64,000 nucleotides of DNA from Variovorax sp. WS11 (GCF_010499245.1 NZ_JAAGOW010000001.1:1364001-1428000); one strand, 5' to 3'. Shown: positions 43,449 to 54,452, counted from the stretch's first letter. A program made the numbers and translations. The notes: generated by a model from the letters alone, not told the origin.

Positions 43449-44477
43449 TCAACGCCACTGCAGCAGCACCGACCAGGGCGCACGGCTCATGTGCCGATCG
43501 ACACAGCCCGAGGCGCCGGCTTCGCAGCCCTGCGGCAGGTAGCTGGGGTCCAGCAAGCGGGTGCGCGGCGCGAAGGCAAGCCGGCGCATCGTCACCGACT
43601 GCAGCACGTTGCCGCCCACCGCATCGAAGCCCTTCGCATCCACCGCGACGACCACGTCGCAGTGCATGGGCAGCGCCGCGCCGCCGGTGGGCCGCGCAGC
43701 GAGGATGCGGCCGATGGCCTCGAAGGTGGAGAGGCTCGCATCGTCGCTGCGCGCGTAACAGATCAGGTCGCCGACGCGCGGCGGCGTGCGCGCGAGGTCG
43801 CAGGCGCGCAGGGCGTAAGGGTTGGCCCGGCCCTGCGCCTCGTCGGCACGCGCTTGCCATGCGGCGCCGGCATAGTCGGCATGCGCTTCCGAGAACACGA
43901 ACTCCTCGGGCCCGAGCCCGGCCTGGCGCGCCAGCCAGCTGACGAAGGCGGCGGACCAGGGCGTGTCGATCACGGCCACTCGGTCGAGCGCGGCCTGCAC
44001 GGCCCGCAGGTCCCGGGATTCGAGGCCCTGCGCCGCGTCCACGCCGAGGCCCTGCAGGTGCGCGGCCGTGGCCCGGTTCAGGGCCTGCATCAACAGCTCA
44101 CGGGAGGCAGGACGCAGCGCGCCGAAGCGCACTTGGGACGGCAGACGGCCGTCCTGCGGATCCACCGCACGCCAGTAGCCCAGCACCCGCTCCCACGGCG
44201 CCATCGCGCTCGGCCCGCCGCGCGCGTCCTCGGCTTCGGAATAGCCGGCCTCGATGAGCCGGCCTTCGGCATCCAGCGTCTGCCCGCCGAAAGCCAGGTG
44301 CTCGCGTTGGGCCGCGGCCGCGATGGCCAAGGCGCGCGGGCTGGGCGGAATGTGCAAGCCCGTGGCCAGGCAGGCCGCCCCGGCCGGCGCAGCGGCCGCC
44401 GAAAGCAGCGCGGCAGCAAGCGCTGCCGCGGCAGGGAAGCGCCACGGCCAGCGGGGCGGAGTGTCGAGGAGCCGCAT
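43449..44477 (-). CDS. Exported DUF2272 protein
   Basis: A 342-residue protein with a signal peptide (about 1-38, ending AAAPAGAAC). The C-terminal half matches the DUF2272 pattern: VIDTPWSAAFVSWLARQAG, FVFSEAHADYAGAAWQARAD, RVGDLICYARSDDA, CDVVVAVDAKGFDAVGGN. The Cys/His arrangement and GDLICY recall NlpC/P60 or CHAP amidases, which would fit cell-wall peptide cleavage, but the activity is not proven. It lies 47 bases after the D-aminoacylase gene on the same strand, so it could be the last gene of the D-amino-acid operon. ATG at 44477. Confidence 0.75.
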   Translation of the reverse strand: MRLLDTPPRWPWRFPAAAALAAALLSAAAAPAGAACLATGLHIPPSPRALAIAAAAQREHLAFGGQTLDAEGRLIEAGYSEAEDARGGPSAMAPWERVLGYWRAVDPQDGRLPSQVRFGALRPASRELLMQALNRATAAHLQGLGVDAAQGLESRDLRAVQAALDRVAVIDTPWSAAFVSWLARQAGLGPEEFVFSEAHADYAGAAWQARADEAQGRANPYALRACDLARTPPRVGDLICYARSDDASLSTFEAIGRILAARPTGGAALPMHCDVVVAVDAKGFDAVGGNVLQSVTMRRLAFAPRTRLLDPSYLPQGCEAGASGCVDRHMSRAPWSVLLQWR

Positions 44478-44524
44478 GCGGCGCGAGCATAGCCGGCCGA
44501 ACGCGCCTGAAGCGCCGCTGCCGC

Positions 44525-46003
44525 TCACCCGCGCGTCAGCATCCGCCCCTCCCTCGCGCGCACGGCAGGCTCCTGCTCGCCGCCGACGAAGGCACACGTC
44601 CCGTTCACGAACACCCGCTCGATGCCCACGCTCGCGCTCTTCGGCCGGTCGTAGGTGGCGGTGTCGGCGATGGTGCGCGGGTCGAACACCACCACGTCGG
44701 CCATCGCGCCCGCGCGCAGCAGACCACGGTCCGCGATGCGCATGTTGCGCGCCGTCATGCCGGTCATCTTGTGCACCACCTGCTCCAGCGTGAAGAGCTG
44801 CCGGTCGCGCCAGTAGCGCGCGAACACGCGCGGAAAGGCGCCCCACAGGCGCGGATGCGGATGGCGGTCGTGCGGCAGGCCGTCGCTGCCGATCATGGTG
44901 CGCGGATGGGCGATGACGCGCTCCACGTCTTCTTCGTTCATCTGGAAGTAGCAGGCGCCGCCGGGCTGCAAGCGGCGGCAGGCCTCCTTCTGGTCCACGC
45001 CCCACTCGCGCGCGATGTCGGCCAGCATGCGGCCGGTCATGCCGGGGTGCGGATCGGACCAGGTGATGAGGATGTCGATCACGCCGTCCACCAGGTCCTC
45101 GCGCAGCACGGTGGAGCCGGCGACGTAGGGGTAGACGTCGAGCGCAATGTCCTGGCGCTCGGCCAGCGCATCGATCAGCGGGAGCGTCTGCCGGGTGCGG
45201 CCCCAGTTGGCGGGCCCGGCGCACTTGTGGTGCGAGATCACGAGCGGCGCGCCGGCGCTGAACGCGGTGTCGCCGGCCTCGTGCATGGCCTCGATGATGC
45301 TTTCCATCTCGCTGCGCAGATGCGTGGCATACACGCCGCCGTGCCGCGCCACGATGCGCGCCAGCGCCATCACCTCTTCGGCCGGCGCGGCGAAGGCCTG
45401 CTCGTAGAACAGGCCGGAAGAGAGGCCGTGCGCGCCCTCGCGCATGCAGTCCTCGAGCAGCGCACCCATGCGCGCGCGCTCGTCCCCGGTGGCGGCGCGG
45501 TCCAGCGCGTCCATCGAGGCGAAGCGCAGCGTCGTGTGCCCGACGAGCGCGGCAACGTTGAGCGCCGGCTGCGCCGCCTCGACCGCGGCGCGGTACTCGG
45601 CCATGGTGGCGTGCAGGAAGGAATCGGCGCCCAGCAGCGTGAGCGGCGGCTGCGCCTGCGGCGTGCGGTAGGGCGCGAGCGAGATGCCGCAATTGCCGGT
45701 GACCACGGTGGTGATGCCCTGCGAGACCTTGGGCAGGTTGAGCGGGTCGCGCAGCACGATGGCGTCGTCGTGCGTGTGGACGTCGATGAAGCCCGGGGCG
45801 ATGGCCTTGGCACGGCAGTCGATGACTTGCAGATCGTCCGCTGCGATGCCCTCGGGCAGGCGCTGGCGCAGGCCCTCGCCCAGGGCCGCGATGCGGTCGC
45901 CCATCAGCAGCACATCGCCGGTCCAGCTCGGGCCACCGGAGCCGTCGACGATCAGACCGGCTTCGAGCAGGGTGGCGCCTTTGCCTTCGTGTTCGTCAGC
46001 CAT
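44525..46003 (-). CDS. N-acyl-D-amino-acid deacylase (D-aminoacylase)
   Basis: Amidohydrolase of 492 residues that releases D-amino acids from N-acyl-D-amino acids (EC 3.5.1.81 type). Metal ligands and catalytic residues known for D-aminoacylases are visible: HTH in DVHTHDD (76-78), the bridging Cys in GNCGIS (Cys105), His in YATHLRSE, His in ISHHKC and Asp in MIGSDGLPHD. GGAGGAG precedes the ATG at 46003. It overlaps the RpiR gene by eight bases, so it is in the same operon as the D-amino-acid deaminase and the peptide transporter. It might also act on N-acyl-D-glutamate or D-aspartate. Confidence 0.88.
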   Translation of the reverse strand: MADEHEGKGATLLEAGLIVDGSGGPSWTGDVLLMGDRIAALGEGLRQRLPEGIAADDLQVIDCRAKAIAPGFIDVHTHDDAIVLRDPLNLPKVSQGITTVVTGNCGISLAPYRTPQAQPPLTLLGADSFLHATMAEYRAAVEAAQPALNVAALVGHTTLRFASMDALDRAATGDERARMGALLEDCMREGAHGLSSGLFYEQAFAAPAEEVMALARIVARHGGVYATHLRSEMESIIEAMHEAGDTAFSAGAPLVISHHKCAGPANWGRTRQTLPLIDALAERQDIALDVYPYVAGSTVLREDLVDGVIDILITWSDPHPGMTGRMLADIAREWGVDQKEACRRLQPGGACYFQMNEEDVERVIAHPRTMIGSDGLPHDRHPHPRLWGAFPRVFARYWRDRQLFTLEQVVHKMTGMTARNMRIADRGLLRAGAMADVVVFDPRTIADTATYDRPKSASVGIERVFVNGTCAFVGGEQEPAVRAREGRMLTRG

Positions 46004-46895
46004 GCTTGACTCCTCCGCCATCCCAGCTCTGCAGCGGATGCGTGCTGGCATCGATGCCGTGGCGCTGGAAGGCTTCGCGCGCGCGCTGCAGCCGTTGCAC
46101 TGCCGGTTCGCCGCGGCGCTGTGCGACCAGCACGGTCAGGATCTCGATCGTCGTCAGGTGCGTGAGGTAGGCGTCGATGCCCACGTGCATCACCGCGTCG
46201 TCGGGCACCGAGAGGCCCAGCAGGAAATCGGCCCGCGCCGCCAGCGCGGTGCCGGGCCGGGTGAGCGCCACCACCTTCGCGCCCTGCCCGCGCGCGATGT
46301 CCACCGCGTCCAGCAGCGAGGGCATGCCGCCCACGTGCGAGATCGCGATCACCACGCCGCCCGGGCGCTGGGCCGCGCCCGCCACCTGCTGCAGGTGGTA
46401 GTCGGCCCAGGCGTTGGCCGAGAGGCCGAGTCGGAACAGGCGCGCCTGCAGGTCGTTGGCCATGAACCAGGAGGTGGCGCCGGCCCCGTACAGGTCCACG
46501 TGCGGCGCCGCGGCAATCGCGCCGACGGCGCCGTCGAGCACCGCCATGTCGAGCTGGCTGCGCACGCCGGAGACCGAGGCCGCGGCGCTGCGAGCGATCT
46601 TGCCCACCACCTCGTCGGCCGTGTCGGCAATGTTGACGCGCCGGTGCAGGGGCGAGCCGCCGAGCGCCAGCTCTTGCGCCAGCGCGAGCTTGAACTCGCG
46701 CAGGCCCGCGAAGCCGAGGTCGCGGCAGGTGCGCATGATGGTGGGCACCGAGCTGCGCGAGCGCTCGGCCAGCGATTCGAAGCTTTCCTCGAGCACGCGG
46801 TCGGGGTCCTCGAGGATCAGGTCGAGGATGGCACGCCGCGTGGACGGTGCGCTGTTGCGCACCTCGGCCATCTTCTGGAGCAGGGACTGAGGCAT
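45996..46895 (-). CDS. RpiR-family transcriptional regulator with SIS domain
   Basis: A 299-residue regulator: N-terminal HTH_6 domain (about 1-80, with ESFESLAERSRSSVPTIMR as recognition region) and a C-terminal sugar-isomerase (SIS) domain (LYGAGATSWFMANDLQ, IAISHVGGMPSLLDA; about 125-255). RpiR proteins usually bind a phosphosugar, but members beside amino-acid genes are common in Burkholderiales. It lies between the deaminase and D-aminoacylase genes and so probably controls this operon. A TGAAAT-AGA-ATTTCA palindrome in the dppA-ridA divergent region is a likely target. ATG at 46895; upstream spacing to the deaminase is eight bases. Confidence 0.88.
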   Translation of the reverse strand: MPQSLLQKMAEVRNSAPSTRRAILDLILEDPDRVLEESFESLAERSRSSVPTIMRTCRDLGFAGLREFKLALAQELALGGSPLHRRVNIADTADEVVGKIARSAAASVSGVRSQLDMAVLDGAVGAIAAAPHVDLYGAGATSWFMANDLQARLFRLGLSANAWADYHLQQVAGAAQRPGGVVIAISHVGGMPSLLDAVDIARGQGAKVVALTRPGTALAARADFLLGLSVPDDAVMHVGIDAYLTHLTTIEILTVLVAQRRGEPAVQRLQRAREAFQRHGIDASTHPLQSWDGGGVKHG

Positions 46896-46903
46896 GGACC
46901 GCT

Positions 46904-48199
46904 TCAGAAATGCATGGCCACCGCGTCGCTCACGCGCAAGTCCTCTTCCACCACCGGCATCCAGTGCCACTTGTCGAAGGTGGTGCAGGGGTGCGAAATG
47001 CCCAGGCCGATGCGGTCGCCGACCGCAGGCGCCTGCGGCGATGCGGCATCGTCCCAGCGCAGGTAAGCATGCTGGTCGTTCAGGCCGGTGATCTTCCAGT
47101 CGGCGGGCACGCCCTCGGGCACGAGGCTGCCGCGCGCGGCGCGCGCGATGGGCACGGGCAGCGAGAGGTCGAAGGAGATGTCGCGCTTGCCCACGGCGAG
47201 GATGGCAAGCCCTGGCTCGGGGCACGATTGCACCATGGCCCAGACTTCCATCGCGGGCCGCAGGCTCTCGCCACAATCGCAACCCAGGCGCTGGTCCACG
47301 GCACTCAGCATGCGCTTGTAGAAGCCGTGATCGTGAGTGACATAGCAACCCGAGCGCAGGATGCCGCGCACGCCGGCCTTGAGCGCCGGCTTCAGGCGGC
47401 CGGCCACCAGGTCGAAGATGGCCGAGCCGCCGGCCGAGACGATCACCTCGTCGCCTTCGAACAGGCCGTGCGTGTCGCAGTGGCGCGCCACCGCTTCCAC
47501 GCGATCCATCAGCGCGTTGGCGTAGGCGGTGTCGGCGCCGCTCTCGCCGGTGGCGGCCAGGCCCTCGTAGCACTCGATGCCCACCAGCCGGACCGCTTTG
47601 CTCTGGCGCAGGGCGGTGGCCACCGTGACCGCCTCCTCCTGCGTGCGGCAGCCGGTGCGTCCGCCCTCGACGCCGATCTCCAGCATTACCTCGAAGGGCA
47701 GGCTTTCGTGGTGGCGCTCGGCCCAGGCCTCGATCAGCCCGAGCTGCGCGAGCGAGTCGACCAGGAAGACCACGCGCAGGTCGATGTGCGCGTGCAGCAG
47801 CAGCTGGATGCCGGCCAGGTCTTCGTCGCTCATCACCTGGTTGGCGATCAGTGTGCGGTGCGCGCCGGCGGCCACGCCGACCGCCAGCTGCGTGACGGTC
47901 GCGAAGGTCAGGCCCCAGGCGCCGGCATCGAGCTGGCGGCGGAACAGCTGCGGCGACATGGTGGTCTTGCCGTGCGGCGCGAGGTCGATGCCCCACTGCC
48001 GCACGCGCGCCTGCATCCATGCCAGGTTGTGCTCGAGCGCCTCGCGCTTGAGCACGGCCAGCGGCAGCGGCAGGTCGCCGGCCAGCACATGCCAGCCGGC
48101 CTGGCCGATCTCGCTGCGGCGCTTCGGCGGCTGGGTGCGCGGGTAGCCCTTGAAGCGGGTGTCGAGGATCGGGTCGAAGAGTTCGTTCTCAGTGGTCAT
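46904..48199 (-). CDS. PLP-dependent D-amino-acid deaminase / D-serine dehydratase-like enzyme
   Basis: A 431-residue fold-type III PLP enzyme (alanine-racemase barrel plus D-serine-dehydratase C-terminal domain). The PLP lysine is Lys78 in LAPHGKTTMSPQL; the metal-binding SHPC motif of DSD/D-threonine-aldolase enzymes lies near 402-406 (GISHPCTTFDKW). Such enzymes convert D-serine or D-threonine to keto acid and ammonia through an enamine, or cleave D-threonine. Its ATG directly abuts the dppF-like stop (TGAATG), so translation is coupled. With D-aminoacylase and RidA in the cluster, dehydration of a D-hydroxy amino acid is the best inference. Confidence 0.85.
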   Translation of the reverse strand: MTTENELFDPILDTRFKGYPRTQPPKRRSEIGQAGWHVLAGDLPLPLAVLKREALEHNLAWMQARVRQWGIDLAPHGKTTMSPQLFRRQLDAGAWGLTFATVTQLAVGVAAGAHRTLIANQVMSDEDLAGIQLLLHAHIDLRVVFLVDSLAQLGLIEAWAERHHESLPFEVMLEIGVEGGRTGCRTQEEAVTVATALRQSKAVRLVGIECYEGLAATGESGADTAYANALMDRVEAVARHCDTHGLFEGDEVIVSAGGSAIFDLVAGRLKPALKAGVRGILRSGCYVTHDHGFYKRMLSAVDQRLGCDCGESLRPAMEVWAMVQSCPEPGLAILAVGKRDISFDLSLPVPIARAARGSLVPEGVPADWKITGLNDQHAYLRWDDAASPQAPAVGDRIGLGISHPCTTFDKWHWMPVVEEDLRVSDAVAMHF

Positions 48200-50268
<2,069 letters not shown>

Positions 50269-50368
50269 TCAATGGCTCCGCTGCGCGGTCGCGCTCGAGG
50301 TTTTGCGGTCCGGGGCGCGTGCCGAGGCCATGCCGTGTCGTGCGGGCCGATGCACCACCGCCGTGACG

Positions 50369-50474
50369 GATCACGCCGGCGGGGTGCTCTGCGCAGCGAA
50401 ATAAAGGAGGAGGCTTGCGGCCCTAGGCCGCGCCGGGGGACATTCGCGGAGCAGAGCACCCCGCCGGCGTGATC
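50369..50474. repeat. Long perfect inverted repeat inside the dpp operon
   Basis: Arms 50369-50392 and 50451-50474 are exact 24-base reverse complements (arm begins GATCACGCCGGCGGGG). Allowing two mismatches they extend inward to 32 bases (to 50400 and from 50443). The 42-base centre holds AGGAGGAGG and a smaller GCGGCC-CTA-GGCCGC hairpin. The whole 230-base gap 50269-50498 has no convincing gene. It may be a small mobile or interspersed element, or a hairpin that lowers expression of dppDF relative to dppABC. Confidence 0.75.
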
Positions 50475-50498
50475 GCGCCCCGACGTGGACGTTTTCAT

Positions 50499-51338
50499 CT
50501 AGGCCGCCTTCTTGAGCTTGGGGTCGAGCAGGTCGCGCACGCCGTCGCCCAGCAACTGCAGCGAGAGCGCCGTGAAGATGATCGCGAGCCCCGGGAACAG
50601 CACGACCCAGAAGGCCCGGTCCGCATACTGCTGGCTGCTCGCGACCATGGTGCCCCAGGTCGGGATCTCGGGCGGCACGCCGACGCCGAGAAACGACAGG
50701 CCCGCCTCCGCCAGGATCGCGTAGGCGAAGATGAAGGACACCTGCACCAGGATTGGCGACATCAGGTTGGGCAGGATGTGGCGCCACAGGATGCGCGAGG
50801 TGCGCACGCCCAGCGCGCGCACCGCCTCGACGAAGAGCAGTTCCCGCACCACCAGCGTGGAGGCACGCACCACCCGCGCCACCCGCGGCGTGTAGACCAG
50901 CACCAGCGCCAGCACCACGTTGACCAGCGAGGGCCCGAGGATAGCGACCAGGGCGATCGCCAGCAGGATGTCGGGGAAGGACATCATCGCGTCGACCACC
51001 CGCATCAGCGGCGCGTCGAGACGGCGGAAGAAGCCGCCCATGAGCCCGAGGATGGTGCCCAGCACGACCGAGCCCAGCGCCGTGAGCGCCGCAATGGCGA
51101 GCGAGTAGCGCGCGCCGTGCACGATGCGCGCATACATGTCGCGACCCAGCTCGTCGGTGCCCATCAGGTGCGCGGCGCTGGGAGGCTTGAGCCGGTCGAG
51201 CACCGCCGTGTCGTTGGGATCGGCCGAGGCGAACCAGGGCGCGCCCAGCGCGAGCACCGCGATCACCAGCAGCACCAGGGCGGAGACCATCACGATGCGG
51301 CGAAGCATCAGTTGGCGGAGCATTCTTGGTATTTGCAT
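50499..51338 (-). CDS. dppC: Peptide ABC transporter permease, DppC/OppC type
   Basis: A 279-residue inner-membrane permease with six hydrophobic segments. It has the OppC N-terminal extension (APWFASADPNDTAVLDRLKPP then SAAHLMGTDELGRDMYARI) and the EAA loop EAVRALGVRTSRILWRHILPN in part. ATG at 51338, five bases after dppB. The C-terminus reaches into the long intergenic repeat region. Confidence 0.93.
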   Translation of the reverse strand: MQIPRMLRQLMLRRIVMVSALVLLVIAVLALGAPWFASADPNDTAVLDRLKPPSAAHLMGTDELGRDMYARIVHGARYSLAIAALTALGSVVLGTILGLMGGFFRRLDAPLMRVVDAMMSFPDILLAIALVAILGPSLVNVVLALVLVYTPRVARVVRASTLVVRELLFVEAVRALGVRTSRILWRHILPNLMSPILVQVSFIFAYAILAEAGLSFLGVGVPPEIPTWGTMVASSQQYADRAFWVVLFPGLAIIFTALSLQLLGDGVRDLLDPKLKKAA

Positions 51339-51343
51339 GGCGG

Positions 51344-52285
51344 TCAGATCTTCACGCGGGGATCGACCACGGCGTAGAGCAGGTCGATCGAGAAGTTGAT
51401 GAGCACGTAGATGGCGGCGATCACGAGCAGCGCTCCCTGGATCACCGGATAGTCGCGGCGCAGCACCGCGTTCACCACCAGGTTGCCGACGCCCGGCAGG
51501 CCGAACACCGTCTCGGTCACGACGGCGCCGCCGATCATCAGCGCGATGGTCAGGCCGAGCACGGTGACGATGGGCACCAGCGCATTGCGCAGCGCATGCT
51601 TCAGCACCACCGTGCCTTCCGAAAGGCCCTTGGAGCGCGCGGTGCGCACGTAGTCCTCGCCCAGCACGTCGAGCATCGAAGCGCGGGTGAAGCGGATGAT
51701 CAGCGCCGAGTTCAGCAGGCCCAGCACCGTGGCCGGCAACACCAGCGCATGCAGGCGCTCGGCCAACGGCGCATCGGGTGCGCCATAGCCCGAGACCGGG
51801 AACCAACCCAGCGAGACCGCGAAGAACTGGATCAGCACGATGCCCAGCCAGAAGCTCGGGATGCTGGCGCCCAGCATCGCGATGCCGGTGAAGACCTGGT
51901 CCACCACGCGCCCGCGAAACACCGCCGAGACGATGCCGCAGGGCAGCCCGATCAGCGCCGCGATCGCCACCGCCATCAGCGCCAGCAGCGTGGTGGGCTC
52001 GGCGCGCTCCATCAGCGCCTGCGTGACCGGGCGCTGCAGGAAAATCGACTGGCCGAGGTTGCCCTGCAGCACTTCGCGCAGCCAGTAGCCGAACTGCACG
52101 GGCAGCGGCTTGTCGAGGCCGTATTCCTTCTGCACGCGGGCGATGTCGGCGGCGGTGGCCTGGTCGCCCAGCAGCACCGAGACCGGATCGCCCGAGGCAG
52201 CGCGCGTCAGGATGAAGACCAGCACCGCGACGATGGCGAGCACGACCAGCATGCCGGCCAGGCGGGAGGAGAGATAGCGGACCAT
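51344..52285 (-). CDS. dppB: Peptide ABC transporter permease, DppB/OppB type
   Basis: A 313-residue permease with the OppB start MVRYLSSRLAGMLVVLAIVA, a large periplasmic loop (GDQATAADIARVQKEYGLDK then PLPVQFGYWL) and the EAA loop DYVRTARSKGLSEGTVVLKH. Six or so hydrophobic segments. ATG at 52285, 21 bases after the binding-protein gene. Confidence 0.94.
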   Translation of the reverse strand: MVRYLSSRLAGMLVVLAIVAVLVFILTRAASGDPVSVLLGDQATAADIARVQKEYGLDKPLPVQFGYWLREVLQGNLGQSIFLQRPVTQALMERAEPTTLLALMAVAIAALIGLPCGIVSAVFRGRVVDQVFTGIAMLGASIPSFWLGIVLIQFFAVSLGWFPVSGYGAPDAPLAERLHALVLPATVLGLLNSALIIRFTRASMLDVLGEDYVRTARSKGLSEGTVVLKHALRNALVPIVTVLGLTIALMIGGAVVTETVFGLPGVGNLVVNAVLRRDYPVIQGALLVIAAIYVLINFSIDLLYAVVDPRVKI

Positions 52286-52306
52286 GTTGGCGATGCCGGC
52301 GCGGGC

Positions 52307-53875
52307 TTACTTGATCCGGGTGTTCCAGAAGAAGGGCCAGGTCATCGGCTGGTAGTTGTCCAGCGCCGGGCTCTTCGCCGACAGGCCGTTGAACTTGCCG
52401 ACGTTGACGTAAGGCACCTCGTCATAGACCACCTGCTGCACCTTGCCCCAGAGCGCGCCGCGCTTGTTGGGGTCGGCCTCCACGTTGAGGGCGCTGAGCG
52501 CGGCCTTCTTGGCCGGCGAATCCCACCAGCCCGGCGCGCCATCGCCCAACTGCGGCGGCGAGAGCATGGGCTCGGGGAACTGGCCCGAGTGGGTGACGTA
52601 GACGTCCCACAGCTTCGGGTCGTTGCGCCGCTGCACCAGCGTGGCCCAGTCGACCACGTTGAGGTCGACCTTGAAGCCGGCGCGCTTGAGCTGCTCGGCC
52701 ATCAGCAGCGCCATGTTGTAGTGGAAGTCGTACTGGCGGCTGGTCAGCACCCGGATCGGGTCGCCCTTGTAGCCGGCCTTGGCCGCGGCCTCCTTGGCCT
52801 TGGGGGCGTTGCGCTGGTTGTAGAGCTCGGTGCCGCCGGTCGCGTAGAAGGGCGAGCCCTTGGGGAAGTGATTGCCCTCGGCGACGAAGAAGCGCGTGTC
52901 GCCGAAGCCGGCCGCCAGCATCTCGCCCTCGCCGAGCGCCACCTGCACCGCCTGGCGCACCGGCTGGCTGGCCATCACGCCTTCCTTGGTGTTGAACACC
53001 AGGTAGGGAAAGCCGAAGGCCGGCGTCATGATCGGCAGCGTCTTGCCCGCGGCCTTCTCCAGCCGCGGCAGCGCTTCGGTGGGCAGCAGGTCGGCGAAGT
53101 CGTACTGGCCGGCAAGCGCACCCTCGACCCGGGTGTTGGCATTGGGCACCGGCACGAAGCGCAGCTCCTCGATGGCCGCCTCGCGCTTGCCGCCGTAGCC
53201 GTTGGGGGCTTCCTTGCGCGCACTGTACTTGTCGAACTTGGTCAGCAGCACGTACTGGTCGGGCCGGCGCTCCTTGAACTTGTAGGGACCGGTGCCGACG
53301 AAGTCCTTCAGCGGCTGCGCGATCGAGTCCTTGGCCATGATCGCGGCCATGCCGCTGGGCAACGCGAACTGGGCCAGCAGCGGCGCATAGGGCTGCTTGA
53401 GCACCACCTCGACGGCCAGCGGCCCCTTCGCCTTCAGGCTTTCGATCTCCTTGGCCACGGCCTTGCCGCGCGGCGACTGGTCCATCCAGCGCTGCAGGCT
53501 GGCGACCACATCGTCCGCGTTCAGCTCGCGGCCGTTGTGCAGCATCACGCCCTTGCGGATCGCGATGGCGTAGGTCTTGCCGTCGGCCGAGATTTTCGGC
53601 ATGCCCTCCGCCAGCATCGGCACCACGTTCCACTTGGCGTCGAAGGTGTAGAGCGGCTCGTACACATGCTGCATGATGGTGCCGACCAGGTCCGCGGTGG
53701 AGGCCATCGGGTCCAGCGTCTGGGGCTCGGCCACCATCGCCAGCGTCGCGAAGTTGCGCGCGCCCTGGGCCTGCGCCGGCATCGCGGCCAGGCCGGCGAA
53801 CGCCAGCAAACACGCGCCGAGCAGGCTGCGCTTCGAGAATGCGGGCTGGCCGCTTCGGCGTCCGGGGGTCTGCAT
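52307..53875 (-). CDS. dppA: Peptide ABC transporter substrate-binding protein, DppA/OppA type
   Basis: A 522-residue periplasmic binding protein (SBP family 5). The signal peptide includes KRSLLGACLLAFAGLAAMPA and is cleaved near AQAQ-GA (about 37). Family patterns: AEPQTLDPMASTADL, VMLHNGRELNADDVVASLQR, DFVGTGPYKFKE. GAAGGAG precedes the ATG at 53875. It is the first gene of the minus-strand operon and faces ridA across 182 bases. The ligand is likely a short peptide or acylated amino acid; D-residue specificity is inferred from the downstream enzymes only. Confidence 0.92.
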   Translation of the reverse strand: MQTPGRRSGQPAFSKRSLLGACLLAFAGLAAMPAQAQGARNFATLAMVAEPQTLDPMASTADLVGTIMQHVYEPLYTFDAKWNVVPMLAEGMPKISADGKTYAIAIRKGVMLHNGRELNADDVVASLQRWMDQSPRGKAVAKEIESLKAKGPLAVEVVLKQPYAPLLAQFALPSGMAAIMAKDSIAQPLKDFVGTGPYKFKERRPDQYVLLTKFDKYSARKEAPNGYGGKREAAIEELRFVPVPNANTRVEGALAGQYDFADLLPTEALPRLEKAAGKTLPIMTPAFGFPYLVFNTKEGVMASQPVRQAVQVALGEGEMLAAGFGDTRFFVAEGNHFPKGSPFYATGGTELYNQRNAPKAKEAAAKAGYKGDPIRVLTSRQYDFHYNMALLMAEQLKRAGFKVDLNVVDWATLVQRRNDPKLWDVYVTHSGQFPEPMLSPPQLGDGAPGWWDSPAKKAALSALNVEADPNKRGALWGKVQQVVYDEVPYVNVGKFNGLSAKSPALDNYQPMTWPFFWNTRIK

Positions 53876-53988
53876 GTAGAACTCCTTCGTGGGGCTGTGA
53901 AATGAAAAAAACTTTCTCTTCGGGCCGGACTTTGAAGCAACAAGCAGGCCAAGACATGGGTGTAAACCCTGTGTTTCTGGATTTTTAC

Positions 53989-54003
53989 TGAAATAGAATT
54001 TCA
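53989..54003. promoter_or_regulatory. Palindrome TGAAAT-AGA-ATTTCA, candidate RpiR operator
   Basis: A perfect 6-3-6 palindrome sits in the divergent region between the dppA-like gene and ridA. It covers TAGAAT (53994-53999), a five-of-six -10 match for ridA transcription with a poor -35. TGAAAT...ATTTCA-like palindromes are known for RpiR-family proteins. Its position would allow one regulator to control both arms of the cluster. Confidence 0.6.
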
Positions 54004-54057
54004 AATGCGTCGGTCCTGCCGACCTTCATCCCCTCTCTTTGACCTCAGGAGCTCCCC

Positions 54058-54447
54058 ATGCCGCTCGAATACCTCGGTGTCTCGCCCAACGCCTCGGACC
54101 GCCAGATCCGCCCCCTCTCCCCAGCCGTTCGCGCCGGCGATTTCGTCTATGTCTCGGGCCAGGTGCCGGCAGATGCGAAGGGCGAGATCGTGGTCGGCGG
54201 CGTCGAGGCGCAGACGCGCCAGGTGATGGAGAACATCAAGTCGGCACTGGCGCTGGCCGGCGCCACGCTGGAGGACGTGTGCAAGTGCACCGTGTGGCTG
54301 CATGACGCGCGCGATTTCGGTGCCTTCAACCGGGTCTACATGGGCTACTTCAACGGCAACTTCCCGGCACGCTCGACCACCGAGGCGCGCTTGATGGTCG
54401 ACGCCAAGGTCGAGATCGACGTGGTGGCCTACAAGCCCAAGGCCTGA
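54058..54447 (+). CDS. ridA: RidA-family enamine/imine deaminase
   Basis: A 129-residue trimeric enzyme that hydrolyses reactive 2-aminoacrylate and related enamines made by PLP-dependent dehydratases. Family features: SPAVRAGDFVYVSGQVPAD at the start, TRQVMENIKSAL, the substrate-binding Arg in NFPARSTTEARL and the C-terminal KVEIDVVAY. AGGAG lies six bases before the ATG at 54058. It is divergent from the D-amino-acid deaminase operon and five bases upstream of the M23 peptidase gene. The context suggests it removes the enamine made by that deaminase. Confidence 0.93.
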   Translation: MPLEYLGVSPNASDRQIRPLSPAVRAGDFVYVSGQVPADAKGEIVVGGVEAQTRQVMENIKSALALAGATLEDVCKCTVWLHDARDFGAFNRVYMGYFNGNFPARSTTEARLMVDAKVEIDVVAYKPKA

Positions 54448-54452
54448 ACCCA

